Positions 15,709 through 29,394 are shown, counted from the stretch's first letter. The stretch: 64,000 bases of DNA from Mycolicibacterium peregrinum (GCF_001665785.1 NZ_LZSO01000014.1:1-64000), one strand, 5' to 3'. Program-made: numbers and translations. The notes: a model not told the origin generated them from the letters alone.

Positions 15709-16532
15709 TGAGCGACGAACGAGCGCCGGGGCTGATCGCCTCCGACGTGGACGGAACGCTGCTCGACGAGGACGAGAAGGTCACGCCGCGTACGCGGGCG
15801 GCGGTACAGGCGGCGGTGGCGGCGGGGGCGACGTTCGTCCTGGCCACCGGACGGCCGCCGCGCTGGATCGCACCGGTGGTCGACGGCCTCGGCCTCGCGC
15901 CGATGGCGGTGTGCGCCAACGGTGCCGTGATCTACGACCCGGCCACCGACCGCATCGTGTCGGCGCACACGCTCTCGACCGAGGTGCTCGGTGAGCTCGC
16001 CGAGATCGCCACGCGGGTGATCCCGGGCGCGGGGCTGGCCGTGGAACGCGTGGGTCGGTCCGCGCACGACGCCGCGACCCCGCAGTTCGTCAGCTCGCCG
16101 GGATACGAACATGCCTGGCTCAATCCGGACAACACCGAGGTATCGGTGGAGGATCTGCTCAGTGCCCCTGCGGTGAAGCTGCTCATCCGCAAGGCCGGCG
16201 CTCGTAGCGCGGACATGGCCGCCGAGCTACTCAAACACGTTGGCTTACAAGGCGATATCACCTACTCGACCAACAACGGGCTGATCGAGGTGGTGCCGCT
16301 GGGCATCAGCAAGGCGACCGGTGTGGCGGAGTTGGCCGCCCCGCTGGGACTCACCGCGACCGACATCGTCACCTTCGGCGACATGCCCAACGACATACCG
16401 ATGTTGAGCTGGGCCGGGCGTGGAGTGGCGATGGGCAATGCCCATCCTGAAGCGGTGGCCGCGGCTGACGAGGTCACCGTGACCAATGCCGAGAACGGTG
16501 TGGCCCACGTGCTCGAACGCTGGTGGTCCTGA
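15708..16532 (+). CDS. HAD superfamily (Cof-type) hydrolase, Rv3813c type
   Basis: A 274-residue phosphatase. Motif I is IASDVDGTLLDEDEKV (nucleophile and acid/base Asp pair, residues 11-13), motif II ATGRPPRW, and motif IV FGDMPNDIPMLSWAGRGVAMGNAHPEA. The large C2-type cap between motifs puts it in the Cof/YbiV sugar- or nucleotide-phosphate phosphatase group; the substrate is unknown. The ATG at 15708 uses the A of the preceding TGA stop, so translation is coupled to the acyltransferase. Confidence 0.9.
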   Translation: MSDERAPGLIASDVDGTLLDEDEKVTPRTRAAVQAAVAAGATFVLATGRPPRWIAPVVDGLGLAPMAVCANGAVIYDPATDRIVSAHTLSTEVLGELAEIATRVIPGAGLAVERVGRSAHDAATPQFVSSPGYEHAWLNPDNTEVSVEDLLSAPAVKLLIRKAGARSADMAAELLKHVGLQGDITYSTNNGLIEVVPLGISKATGVAELAAPLGLTATDIVTFGDMPNDIPMLSWAGRGVAMGNAHPEAVAAADEVTVTNAENGVAHVLERWWS

Positions 16533-16553
16533 GCCGCAACTGGTTTCGCCGGG

Positions 16554-18161
16554 TCAGGTGATCGGGGTGAAACGCTCCAGCTGCACCGGCTGTTCATCGG
16601 GCGACGGCGGGGGCAGTTCGGTCGGCACGCCGTCGACGACACGGGTGACCGTGCCCTTCTCGCGGTCGAAGTTCAGCGTGCCGTGCTGGAAGTTCTGCAC
16701 GATCCACTGGGGTTCACCGATCTCGGAACTGGTCGGCAGGCCCAGGACTCCCCGCTCGAAGCCCAGGCTTCCCCACGCCTCGTAGATGGCTCCCGAGACC
16801 GGTTCGGCACCGCTGTCGGGCGACCAGTACACGGCGCCGCGCTCGAAGGTGGCGTAGCGGGTGGCGCCTTCGCCCGCGGTCTCGGGGGAGGTTGGATTGC
16901 CCAGCATTCCGGCCGCACCGCCCGCGGCCTGCCACCGGTTGTAGATTGCGCCGCCGCGCATCTGGTCGGCCAGGTCCGCGGGGCCGGGCGGCTGGTTGAA
17001 CCGGGCGGCGATGTCGCGGATGTGGTCCATCTGGGCGTACGCCGCGTTGCCCGGGCAGTCGGTGATGCCGACATCACGGTGGGTGAAGATCGTCGGCAAG
17101 GTGGGGGTGGCTCCGCGCGGGAAGTGGGTGAAGGATCCGCCGGCGGAGGTGAGAACCACGGTGCCGTGCGGGTCGATGTGATCGAGGCCGAGCCGCCAGC
17201 CCAGCAGGCGGCCCGTGTTGCGCACCTGGATCTCGGTCGGTGGCACGACGTCGAAGTCGCCCATCATCGCCACACCCCAGGTGTCGATGTTGAACCCGCC
17301 GGTGTGGGATCCCTCGACAGGCTTGTCCATGCCGCCTGCGCGGCCCTCGAACACCTGGCCGTACTTGTCGACCATGGCGTTGTAGGCGATGTCGCACCAG
17401 CCCAGCTCGCGGGTGTGGTACTCGTAGATCGACCGGATGATGCCCGCCGAGTCCTCGGGGGTGTAATCGTTGCTACCTGCCGTGTGGTGCACGATGCCGG
17501 CTCGGATGCCCTTGTCGTACACGGTGTTTCCGCATCGCATCGACTCGTTGGCGCCCCACTGCGCACGGCTGATGATGGTCGGCGGTTGGCCGGGGTTGAT
17601 GGCGGCGGTGGGCAGCGGGCCGACGTCGACGGGGGCCTGGGGCGGGCTGATCAGTACCGCCGTGACGTTCTGGCCGATGGGTGCTTCGACGTTGGCAGGT
17701 ACATAGCCGAGCGCCGGCCCGGCCTTCCCCTTCTTGCCGGGAGGCGGCGGCGGGGCTTGCGGCGCGCGGGTGACGGCGATCTGCACAGTGTTGGTACGGC
17801 CGACGAACACCGGTTCGGTGCCGCGCGGGCCGGGAGCGTCGGCGCCGACCCCGTCGAGGTTCTCGGCCTGGTACCAGGGTCCCCAGCTGCCGTTGTCCTT
17901 GCGGGCGCGAACCCGGGCCGAGGTACCGCGCAGGTCCGGCGAGGTGAGCGCGACCATCGAGAACGGGGTGTCCTGATGGATCTCGCGGATGCTCTCACCT
18001 GGCGCGAGATTGTCGAGTGGTTGCTGTGTGAGCTGCGGTGCAGCGTCTATGGCAGTTTGGTGTTCGCCGGAATCGGATCCGGAGATGGCCCACGGCACGA
18101 TCACAACCGTCGCCGCGAGTGCGGTGAAGAGAATCGACGGCGCGGAGCGGCGGGACTGCAC
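16554..18161 (-). CDS. Secreted N-acetylmuramoyl-L-alanine amidase with LGFP repeats (Rv3811 type)
   Basis: 535 residues. An N-terminal signal or anchor (PSILFTALAATVVIVPWAIS) is followed by a beta-rich region and then a PGRP/amidase-2 domain (about residues 190-350) with zinc ligands in IVHHTAGSND and FTHRDVGITDCPG, plus WCDIAYNAMVD. The C-terminal part has LGFP-type cell-wall binding repeats (IYNRWQAAGGAAGMLGNPTSPE and IYEAWGSLGFERGVLGLPTSSE). The predicted role is cleavage of the lactyl-peptide bond of peptidoglycan while bound to arabinogalactan-peptidoglycan. The GTG start lies 6 nt after a TAACAT box. It is downstream of erp on the same strand but separated by a strong hairpin. Confidence 0.9.
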   Translation of the reverse strand: MQSRRSAPSILFTALAATVVIVPWAISGSDSGEHQTAIDAAPQLTQQPLDNLAPGESIREIHQDTPFSMVALTSPDLRGTSARVRARKDNGSWGPWYQAENLDGVGADAPGPRGTEPVFVGRTNTVQIAVTRAPQAPPPPPGKKGKAGPALGYVPANVEAPIGQNVTAVLISPPQAPVDVGPLPTAAINPGQPPTIISRAQWGANESMRCGNTVYDKGIRAGIVHHTAGSNDYTPEDSAGIIRSIYEYHTRELGWCDIAYNAMVDKYGQVFEGRAGGMDKPVEGSHTGGFNIDTWGVAMMGDFDVVPPTEIQVRNTGRLLGWRLGLDHIDPHGTVVLTSAGGSFTHFPRGATPTLPTIFTHRDVGITDCPGNAAYAQMDHIRDIAARFNQPPGPADLADQMRGGAIYNRWQAAGGAAGMLGNPTSPETAGEGATRYATFERGAVYWSPDSGAEPVSGAIYEAWGSLGFERGVLGLPTSSEIGEPQWIVQNFQHGTLNFDREKGTVTRVVDGVPTELPPPSPDEQPVQLERFTPIT

Positions 18162-18167
18162 GGACTG

Positions 18168-18173
18168 ATGTTA
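18168..18173 (-). promoter_or_regulatory. Candidate -10 box of a leaderless promoter (amidase)
   Basis: TAACAT on the minus strand ends 6 nt before the GTG at 18161. Confidence 0.35.
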
Positions 18174-18231
18174 CGTATGAGTCTGGTGTTACCAATGATT
18201 CGACACGGCCCGCGCGTCGCCTTTCACACGC

Positions 18232-18269
18232 AACGGCACCGCAGAGCCGATGGCTTCTGCGGTGCCGTT
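18232..18269 (-). terminator. Hairpin terminator between erp and the amidase gene
   Basis: A 14-bp perfect stem (18232-18245 with 18256-18269) is extended inside by GCC/GGC with one bulged base around a 3-nt loop. It starts 21 nt past the erp stop. No U-run follows, as is common for mycobacterial terminators. Confidence 0.7.
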
Positions 18270-18289
18270 CTTTCAACCGGGCTTGATTA

Positions 18290-19252
18290 CTAGGCGGGCG
18301 GCGGCGGCACCGGGGCCGGTGCCGCGGGCACCGGCGGCTTCATTGCCGAAGTGATCGCCGGCATGACCATGCCCTTGAGCAGATCGATGGCCTGGCCGGC
18401 GCCGAGCTGGTTGGCCGCGCTGGACAGGTCGCCGAACAGTCCGCCACCGCCGCTGCTGGTGGCGGGCATCGCGGCCAAGGATGGGTCGGCACCCAGCAGC
18501 GGGTAGGTGCCCGCACTGGGATCCAGCCCGATCGGAGCCGAGATCGGCACCTCGCCCGGGGCTCCCAGGCCACCGCTCAGGGCCGGGTCCAGGCCCGTCG
18601 GCGAGGTCAGACCCCCGCCCAGGCCTGCCGGGGTCGTGGTCAGCCCGCCCGGTGCGGCGCCGGCCGGCGTCAGTGCCGGGTTTGTCAGCGAGCCGGTCCC
18701 CGGCGGGGTGAGCGCCGGGTTGGTCAGGCCGCCGGGTGCCCCCGGAAGACCGGCCGTCGGCGAGGTCAAGCTCGGTGACAGGCCGTTGGGGCTGGTCAGT
18801 CCGGCGTCAGGCGACGTCAGGCCGGGCGAGGTCAGTCCCGGGGACGTGAGTCCGGGCGACGTGAGCCCGGGCGACGTGAGCCCCGGTGAGGTGAGACCGG
18901 GCGACGTGAGACCGGGGTCGGTCAGCCCGGGGGCGGTCAGGCCTGGCGACGTCAGACCAGGCGAGGCCAGGCCCGGCGAGGTCAGGGTCGGCGAGCCGAG
19001 GGTCGGCGCCGGGGTGGAGCTGTTGAGAAACGGCATCGGCGGCAGGTTGACGCCGAATTGGGACAGGCCCTGCGACAGTGCGGACATCAGTTCGCCCGGC
19101 AGGTCGGTGACCAGCGCTGCCTGGGTGAACTCGCGCTCCTGCGGCGCGGGGGACAGCTGCGACATGGCAACTAGGGCGACTGGACTTGCGACTGCCACTG
19201 CGGCGACTGCGCTCATGGCTGTCGAGAGCTTGCGTCGACGGCGGTTCGGCAC
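18290..19252 (-). CDS. erp: Exported repetitive protein (Erp/PirG)
   Basis: A 320-residue secreted cell-surface protein. The signal peptide is about residues 1-40 (basic RRRRK, then a hydrophobic stretch AAVAVASPVALVAMS). The central region contains eleven consecutive pentapeptides of the PGLTS type (one PGLAS, one PGLTA, one PGLTD and eight PGLTS), followed by looser GLTSP/LTNPALTP units. The C-terminal domain is hydrophobic and Ala/Pro-rich (AIDLLKGMVMPAITSAMKPPVP). PGLTS repeats are diagnostic of mycobacterial Erp, a surface protein needed for envelope integrity and virulence in M. tuberculosis. The GTG start has GGAGAC upstream. It is divergent from glf across 240 nt. Confidence 0.92.
   Translation of the reverse strand: MPNRRRRKLSTAMSAVAAVAVASPVALVAMSQLSPAPQEREFTQAALVTDLPGELMSALSQGLSQFGVNLPPMPFLNSSTPAPTLGSPTLTSPGLASPGLTSPGLTAPGLTDPGLTSPGLTSPGLTSPGLTSPGLTSPGLTSPGLTSPDAGLTSPNGLSPSLTSPTAGLPGAPGGLTNPALTPPGTGSLTNPALTPAGAAPGGLTTTPAGLGGGLTSPTGLDPALSGGLGAPGEVPISAPIGLDPSAGTYPLLGADPSLAAMPATSSGGGGLFGDLSSAANQLGAGQAIDLLKGMVMPAITSAMKPPVPAAPAPVPPPPA
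18805..18982. repeat. 15-bp tandem coding repeat of erp
   Basis: Twelve roughly 15-nt units with the plus-strand pattern GACGTGAGCCCGGGC. They vary at third positions while keeping the PGLTS peptide, which indicates selection on protein sequence. The last unit encodes the diverged TLTS. Confidence 0.85.
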
Positions 19253-22674
<3,422 letters not shown>

Positions 22675-22675
22675 C

Positions 22676-23209
22676 ATGACCGATGCCCCGCGCGGCGAGG
22701 ACGCCGTGTTGGTTGCCGTGCAGTCTGCCCTGGCCAGCCGGCCGGGCGTACTGGCCGGCGCTCGTGCGCTGTCGCATTTCGGTGAGCACAGCCTGGGTTG
22801 GCTCGGGCTGGCGGCTGCCGGAGCGCTGGCCCAGCCGGCCAAGCGCAAGTCTTGGTTGGCGGTGGGTGCCGGGGCCTTTGCCGCCCATGCCGCCGCGGTC
22901 CTGATCAAGCGGGTGGTACGCCGTGAGCGGCCGCACCACCCCGATATCGCTGTGAACGTCGGGACGCCGAGCCGGTTGAGCTTCCCTTCGGCACATGCCA
23001 CCTCGACCGCCGCCGCCGCGGTGCTGCTGGCCCGGACCACCGGTCTGCCGGCGCGTGCGGTGCTGGTGGTGCCCATGGCGCTGTCACGTCTGGTGCTGGG
23101 CGTGCACTATCCCACCGATGTGCTCACCGGCGTGGCCGTCGGGACGCTCGTCGGTTCTGTGGTCGGAAACATTGCCGGTGTCGGGCCGAAGGAGACTGTG
23201 GCCAAATGA
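22676..23209 (+). CDS. PAP2-family phosphatase (Rv3807c type, decaprenylphosphoryl-5-phosphoribose phosphatase)
   Basis: A 177-residue membrane protein with all three PAP2 motifs: KRVVRRERPHH, SFPSAHATSTAA and SRLVLGVHYPTDVLTG. It lies between glfT2 and ubiA with overlapping junctions. The Rv3807c orthologue has been proposed to remove the 5-phosphate from decaprenylphosphoryl-5-phosphoribose, the product of UbiA, before DprE1/DprE2 act. The assignment is by family and position. Confidence 0.88.
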   Translation: MTDAPRGEDAVLVAVQSALASRPGVLAGARALSHFGEHSLGWLGLAAAGALAQPAKRKSWLAVGAGAFAAHAAAVLIKRVVRRERPHHPDIAVNVGTPSRLSFPSAHATSTAAAAVLLARTTGLPARAVLVVPMALSRLVLGVHYPTDVLTGVAVGTLVGSVVGNIAGVGPKETVAK

Positions 23210-24144
23210 GTGAGGAAGCGCAGCCGGAGGCCGGTCCGCCGAAGAACCTGGCCGTCGGCCTGGTCAAGGCCGTTCGGCCGCGTCAGTGGATCAAGAACCT
23301 GCTGGTGCTCACGGCCCCGGTGGCCGCGGTCGGCAGCGGGATCCAGTACGACTACGCCGATCTCGCCTACAAGGTGTCGATCGCGTTCCTCGTGTTCTGT
23401 CTGGCCGCATCGTCCATCTATCTGGTCAACGACGCGCGTGACGTCGAGGCCGACCGCGCCCATCCCACGAAGCGGTTCCGGCCCATCGCGGCCGGGGTGG
23501 TCCCGGCATCGCTGGCCTACACGCTGGCCGTTGTGCTCGGGGTGGCCTCGATCGGCATCTCGTGGCTGTTGAACCCGAATCTGGCTCTGGTGATGGTTGT
23601 GTACATCGCCATGCAGCTGGCGTATTGCTTCGGGCTCAAACACCAGGCCGTGCTGGACATCTGCATCGTATCGCTGGGGTTCTTGATCCGGGCGATCGCC
23701 GGTGGCGTGGCCGCGGACATCCCGCTGTCGCAGTGGTTCCTGTTGGTGATGGCCTTCGGCGCACTGTTCATGGCGGCCGGTAAGCGGTACGCCGAGCTGC
23801 AATTGGCCGAGCGCACCGGCGCCAAGATCCGTAAGTCGCTGGAGCGCTACACCAGCAGCTACCTGCGCTTCGTGTGGACGTTGTCGGCCACCGCGGTGGT
23901 GCTCTGCTACGGCCTGTGGGCCTTCGGCCGCGACAGTGCCAGCGGCGGCTCCGGCCTGGACGGGAATGCATCGTGGTACGCGATCACGATCGTTCCCTGG
24001 ACGGTCGCGATCCTGCGTTATGCGGTCGACATCGACGGTGGCATCGCCGGTGAGCCTGAGGAGATTGCGCTGAAGGACCGAGTGCTGCAGATCCTGTTCC
24101 TGGCCTGGATCGGAACCATCGGTGCAGCCATCTACTTCAGCTGA
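23206..24144 (+). CDS. ubiA: Decaprenyl-phosphate phosphoribosyltransferase (UbiA superfamily)
   Basis: A 312-residue polytopic membrane prenyltransferase-fold protein (about 9 helices). It transfers 5-phosphoribose from PRPP to decaprenyl phosphate, the first committed step to the arabinose donor DPA. The first Asp-rich motif is YLVNDARDVEADRAHPTKRFRPIAAG; the second region is LLVMAFGALFMAAGKRYAEL. It begins within the PAP2 stop (ATGA) and overlaps aftB. UbiA changes contribute to high-level ethambutol resistance in M. tuberculosis. Confidence 0.95.
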   Translation: MSEEAQPEAGPPKNLAVGLVKAVRPRQWIKNLLVLTAPVAAVGSGIQYDYADLAYKVSIAFLVFCLAASSIYLVNDARDVEADRAHPTKRFRPIAAGVVPASLAYTLAVVLGVASIGISWLLNPNLALVMVVYIAMQLAYCFGLKHQAVLDICIVSLGFLIRAIAGGVAADIPLSQWFLLVMAFGALFMAAGKRYAELQLAERTGAKIRKSLERYTSSYLRFVWTLSATAVVLCYGLWAFGRDSASGGSGLDGNASWYAITIVPWTVAILRYAVDIDGGIAGEPEEIALKDRVLQILFLAWIGTIGAAIYFS

Positions 24145-26164
24145 CCGGATCACGCTTCGCCGCCTGGCGGGCGGTGTGGGTGCCCGGTTGGCGCGGTGGC
24201 CGGTGTTTCCCTATGACGTCTCGGTGCGGGTCAGCCTGTGGGTGAGTGTCGTCGTGGTGGCCGGGCTGTTCGGCTGGGGCGCCTGGCAGCGCCGCTGGAT
24301 CGCCGACGACGGTCTGATCGTGCTGCGGACGGTCCGAAACCTGCTGGCGGGCAACGGTCCCGTCTTCAATGCGGGTGAGCGGATCGAGGCCAACACCTCC
24401 ACCGTGTGGACCTATCTGGTGACGCTGGGCGCTTGGCTCGGCGGTTCGGTCCGGATGGAGTACGTGGCGCTGGCCCTCGCGCTGACGTTGAGTGTGCTCG
24501 GTGTCGTCCTGGCGATGCTCGGCACCGGCCGGTTGTACGCCCCGAGCCTGCAGGGCCGCCGTGCCCTGCTGCTGCCCGCCGGTGCGCTGGTCTACATCGC
24601 CGTCCCGCCGGCTCGCGACTTCGCGACGTCGGGTCTCGAAAACGGTTTGGTACTGGCCTATCTGGGCCTGCTGTGGTGGATGTTGGTGTGCTGGTCGCAG
24701 GCCCTGCGCGCGGCTCCGGCGACGCGCCGCGGCGTGGCCAAAGGGGCGCCGAATCCGGCGTCCAGCAAGTACTTCGATGGTGCGCTCGCCACCCTGGCCG
24801 GGCTGAGCGTGCTGATCCGGCCCGAGTTGGCGTTGATCGGCGGCGGCGCACTGGTCATGATGCTGATCGCCGCGCGGGGCTGGCGTCGCCGCGTCCTGAT
24901 CTTGGTGGCCGGCGGACTGCTGCCGGTCGCCTACCAGATCTTCCGGATGGGTTACTACGGGCTGATCGTGCCGGGCACAGCGGTGGCCAAGGACGCGTCG
25001 GGATCCAAGTGGGCCCAGGGCCTGACCTATCTCACCAATTTCAACCACCCCTACCTGCTGTGGGTGCCGGTGCTGTTGCTGGCCGCCCTCGGTGCGGTGC
25101 TGCTGACTACACGGACCCGGCCGTGGTGGGTGCGCCATCAGGTGCCCCGCGGCTACGGCTGGCTGGCCCGCACCGTCCAGAGTCCCGCCGCCGTAGTGCT
25201 TTTCATGTTCGCCAGTGGGTTGCTGCAGGGCATCTACTGGGTACGCCAGGGTGGTGACTTCATGCACGGCCGGGTACTGCTGACCCCGCTGTTCTGCATT
25301 CTGATGCCCGTCTCGGTCATACCGGTCGTGCTGCCCGACGGCACCAGGTTCACCCGGGAAACCGGCTACCTGCTGGCCGCGGCCACAAGCGTGTTGTGGG
25401 CTTCGGTGGTGGGCTGGTCGATCTGGGCCGCCAACTCGCCGGGCCTGGGGGCCGACGGCACCCGCGTCACCTACAGCGGCATCGTCGACGAGCGGCGCTT
25501 CTATTCGCAGGCCACCGGCCACGCGCACCCGCTGACCGCCGCCGACTACCTGGACTATCCGCGCATGCGTGCGGTGCTGACCGCGATCAACAACACCCCC
25601 GACGGGGCGCTGCTGTTGCCGTCGGGCAACTACGACCAGTGGGACGTCGTACCCGCCTACCCGCCGCCGCCCGATCTCAGCCCGGCGGACCGTCGGGCGC
25701 TGGAAACCCCGCACACCGTGTTCTTCACCAACATGGGCATGCTCGGCATGAACGTCGGACTCGACGTGCGGGTCATCGACCAGATCGGTCTGACGAATCC
25801 GCTGGCGATGCACACCCAGCGGCTGACCGACGGCCGCATCGGCCACGACAAGAACCTGTTCCCGGACTGGGCGGTGGCCGAAGGGCCGTTCCTCAAGACC
25901 AAGCAGTGGATCCCGCCCTACCTGGACGAGGACTGGGTCTCGCAGGCCCAGGCCGCATTGGAGTGCCCGGCCACCGAGTCGATGCTGAACTCGGTGCGCG
26001 GGGAGATGAGCCCACGGCGGTTCCTGTCCAACCTGGCGCACGCCTACGAGTTCACCAAGTACCGGATCGACCGCGTGCCGCTCTATGAGCTGGAGCGGTG
26101 CGGCCTGCCGGTCCCCGAACCCAAGAACCCGCCGTACACGGGGATGCCCGCCACCGGACCGTGA
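24122..26164 (+). CDS. aftB: Terminal beta-1,2-arabinofuranosyltransferase AftB
   Basis: A GT-C membrane enzyme that caps arabinan non-reducing ends with beta-1,2-Araf from DPA. About ten membrane helices occupy the first 430 residues, followed by an extracytoplasmic C-terminal domain. Recognisable blocks are WQRRWIADDGLIVLRTVRNLL (with the catalytic Asp pair expected of GT-C enzymes), NGPVFNAGERIEANTST and GIYWVRQGGDFMHGRVLL. The start is uncertain: the GTG at 24122 overlaps ubiA by 23 nt (680 aa), while the GTG at 24224 (VRVSLWVSV, 646 aa) matches the annotated M. tuberculosis N-terminus. Last gene of the glf operon. Confidence 0.93.
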   Translation: MQPSTSADRITLRRLAGGVGARLARWPVFPYDVSVRVSLWVSVVVVAGLFGWGAWQRRWIADDGLIVLRTVRNLLAGNGPVFNAGERIEANTSTVWTYLVTLGAWLGGSVRMEYVALALALTLSVLGVVLAMLGTGRLYAPSLQGRRALLLPAGALVYIAVPPARDFATSGLENGLVLAYLGLLWWMLVCWSQALRAAPATRRGVAKGAPNPASSKYFDGALATLAGLSVLIRPELALIGGGALVMMLIAARGWRRRVLILVAGGLLPVAYQIFRMGYYGLIVPGTAVAKDASGSKWAQGLTYLTNFNHPYLLWVPVLLLAALGAVLLTTRTRPWWVRHQVPRGYGWLARTVQSPAAVVLFMFASGLLQGIYWVRQGGDFMHGRVLLTPLFCILMPVSVIPVVLPDGTRFTRETGYLLAAATSVLWASVVGWSIWAANSPGLGADGTRVTYSGIVDERRFYSQATGHAHPLTAADYLDYPRMRAVLTAINNTPDGALLLPSGNYDQWDVVPAYPPPPDLSPADRRALETPHTVFFTNMGMLGMNVGLDVRVIDQIGLTNPLAMHTQRLTDGRIGHDKNLFPDWAVAEGPFLKTKQWIPPYLDEDWVSQAQAALECPATESMLNSVRGEMSPRRFLSNLAHAYEFTKYRIDRVPLYELERCGLPVPEPKNPPYTGMPATGP

Positions 26165-26254
26165 CCGCGGGCGAGATCGTAGGGCCGAATTCTGTGTATT
26201 CGGTAACGCCCGGGCGGGCGGCACCGATACCCAGGCGAGCCCGCGTGATCGATC

Positions 26255-27773
<1,519 letters not shown>

Positions 27774-27808
27774 TCCGGCGGTAGGTGGCGACCTGACACG
27801 TACGACGC

Positions 27809-27845
27809 CTGACGGCGGCGATCCCCTCGGGGTCGCCGCCGTCAG
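27809..27845 (+). terminator. Strong hairpin terminator after fbpA
   Basis: A 13-bp perfect stem (CTGACGGCGGCGA with TCGCCGCCGTCAG) is extended by CCCC/GGGG with one bulged T and a 2-nt apical gap. It starts 35 nt after the fbpA stop. No long U-tract follows. Confidence 0.75.
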
Positions 27846-27886
27846 CCGTTTCCGGACCCGATGATTCACCCCGGCTGTGAGGTCGA

Positions 27887-27900
27887 TGTGGTTCACTACA
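27887..27900 (+). promoter_or_regulatory. Shared upstream element of mpt51
   Basis: TGTGGTTCACTACA, a 13/14 match to the element 75 nt upstream of fbpA. Here it lies 57 nt before the mpt51 ATG. Confidence 0.4.
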
Positions 27901-27957
27901 ACGCGGGTTATGTGTGCGGGGGCACTTTCTAGGGCCGGTCGGCAGCGGGAGAGGTTG

Positions 27958-28872
27958 ATGATGAGACGTGCGTTGAGTCTGATGCGGGCGATGCTGCTGG
28001 CCCTGCTGGCACCGGTGCTGGGCGCCGGCCTGTGGACCGTGTCCGCGATGACGGGCGCACCGGCCCGGGCCGATGGTGTCGAATACCTGATGGTTCCGTC
28101 CGCGGCCATGGGCCGCGACATTCCGGTGGCGTTCCAGGGCGGCGGCCCGCACGCAGTGATCCTGCTCGACGCGTTCAACGCGGCCCCCGATGTCAGCAAC
28201 TGGGTCAATGCCGGTCATGCGATGTCGACCCTGGCCGGCCGCGGCATCTCGGTCGCGGCCCCGGCCGGCGGCGCGTTCAGCCTCTACACGAACTGGGAGC
28301 AGGACGGCAGCAAGCAGTGGGAGACCTTCCTCTCGGCCGAGCTGCCGGACTGGCTGGCCGCCAACAAGGGGCTGGCTCCGGGCGGGCACGGTGTGGTTGG
28401 CGCCTCGCAGGGCGGCACCGCCGCGCTGACGCTGGCCGCGTTCCACCCCGACCGGTACCGCTTCGCCGGATCGCTGTCGGGTTTCCTGACTCCGTCGGCC
28501 ACCACTCTCAACGGAGCGATCACCGCAGGCATGGCGCAGTTCGGCGGAGTGGACAGCTACGGCATGTGGGGTGCCCCACAGCTGGGCCGCTGGAAGTGGC
28601 ATGACCCCGATGTGCACGTGCAGTTGCTGGCCGATGCCAACACCCGGCTCTGGGTGTACAGCCCCGCCGCGCTGACATGCAGCGATCCGGCCGCCATGAT
28701 CGGCGTCTGCGATCTGGCGCAGGGCAGCAACCGGTCCTTCTACCAGCACTACCGCTCGGTCGGCGGCAGCAACGGCCACTTCGACATGCCGGCCGGAGGC
28801 CAGCATGACTGGGGTAGCTGGGCGCCGCAGCTGGCACAGATGTCGGGTGAACTGGTCGCGACCATCAAGTAG
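27958..28872 (+). CDS. mpt51: MPT51/FbpD-type antigen 85 family protein
   Basis: A 304-residue secreted alpha/beta hydrolase-fold protein with signal peptide (MRAMLLALLAPVLGAGLW ... ARA, about 35 residues). It has the MPT51 blocks [42 protein letters not shown] and GMWGAPQLGRWKWHDP. M. tuberculosis MPT51 is considered catalytically inactive, having Ala and Asn where antigen 85 has Ser and His. This copy reads VGASQGGTAAL (Ser150) and GGQHDWGSW (His283) at those positions, with Asp252 near the expected acid. It could therefore be active; see findings. The start is the first of two ATGs after GGGAGAGG. Next to fbpA, as in all mycobacteria. Confidence 0.92.
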   Translation: MMRRALSLMRAMLLALLAPVLGAGLWTVSAMTGAPARADGVEYLMVPSAAMGRDIPVAFQGGGPHAVILLDAFNAAPDVSNWVNAGHAMSTLAGRGISVAAPAGGAFSLYTNWEQDGSKQWETFLSAELPDWLAANKGLAPGGHGVVGASQGGTAALTLAAFHPDRYRFAGSLSGFLTPSATTLNGAITAGMAQFGGVDSYGMWGAPQLGRWKWHDPDVHVQLLADANTRLWVYSPAALTCSDPAAMIGVCDLAQGSNRSFYQHYRSVGGSNGHFDMPAGGQHDWGSWAPQLAQMSGELVATIK

Positions 28873-28935
28873 CGGTCCGGGCGGGCGGCCGTAATGACCA
28901 GAATCAGCTGCGCCGGGGCACTTTTCACCAGCCGG

Positions 28936-28941
28936 TACGGT
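28936..28941 (+). promoter_or_regulatory. Candidate -10 box (small lipoprotein gene)
   Basis: TACGGT ends 6 nt before the GTG at 28948. Confidence 0.3.
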
Positions 28942-28947
28942 GGAAGC

Positions 28948-29394
28948 GTGCAGCACACGGTACGGTCGGCCACCCTGGTGGCAGCGGTGTCCGCTGCGTC
29001 GTTGCTCACGGCGTGCGACGCCGGCGGCGACATCATGGCGCCGCTGGCCCTGCCGACGTCACAGGTCAACGGGGCGCAGCCGCAGGCGGTGTCCGCGCAA
29101 CCTCAGCAGGGCCGCCCCGGTGAGCTGGACCTCACGTCGCAGCAGCACACGTATCTCGACAAGCTCAAGGACACGGGGATCAACCCGTCCAGTGAGCTGC
29201 TGGCGCTGTCGATCGGGTCGTACGTGTGCCAGGCTCGCGCCGCCAAGCTGAACGACCAGGCGGTACGGGATTTCGTCCTGCCGTTGGTGCGTAGCGATGT
29301 CCGGGCTGCCCATACCTCGGAAAGCCCGACGTCCGGCGAGATCGACGCCGCCGCCACCGACTACATCCGTATCGCCACCGAACATCTCTGCTGA
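28948..29394 (+). CDS. Small DUF732-like lipoprotein
   Basis: A 148-residue predicted lipoprotein. The signal sequence VQHTVRSATLVAAVSAASLLTAC ends in the lipobox LLTAC (Cys 23). A Gln/Pro-rich linker leads to a compact domain (QQHTYLDKLKDTGINPSSELLALSIGSYVCQARAA...) with the spacing of DUF732 proteins, in which two Cys form a disulfide (second Cys at the very C-terminus, EHLC). The frame is open 54 nt further upstream to a possible ATG at 28894, but the GTG gives a proper signal peptide. It lies between mpt51 and culp6; no function is known. Confidence 0.75.
   Translation: MQHTVRSATLVAAVSAASLLTACDAGGDIMAPLALPTSQVNGAQPQAVSAQPQQGRPGELDLTSQQHTYLDKLKDTGINPSSELLALSIGSYVCQARAAKLNDQAVRDFVLPLVRSDVRAAHTSESPTSGEIDAAATDYIRIATEHLC

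Noticed and set aside
24137..26224. 695-codon minus-strand open frame opposite aftB
   Set aside because: Composition typical of a reverse-frame shadow (Gln/Arg/His-rich), while aftB is strongly conserved.
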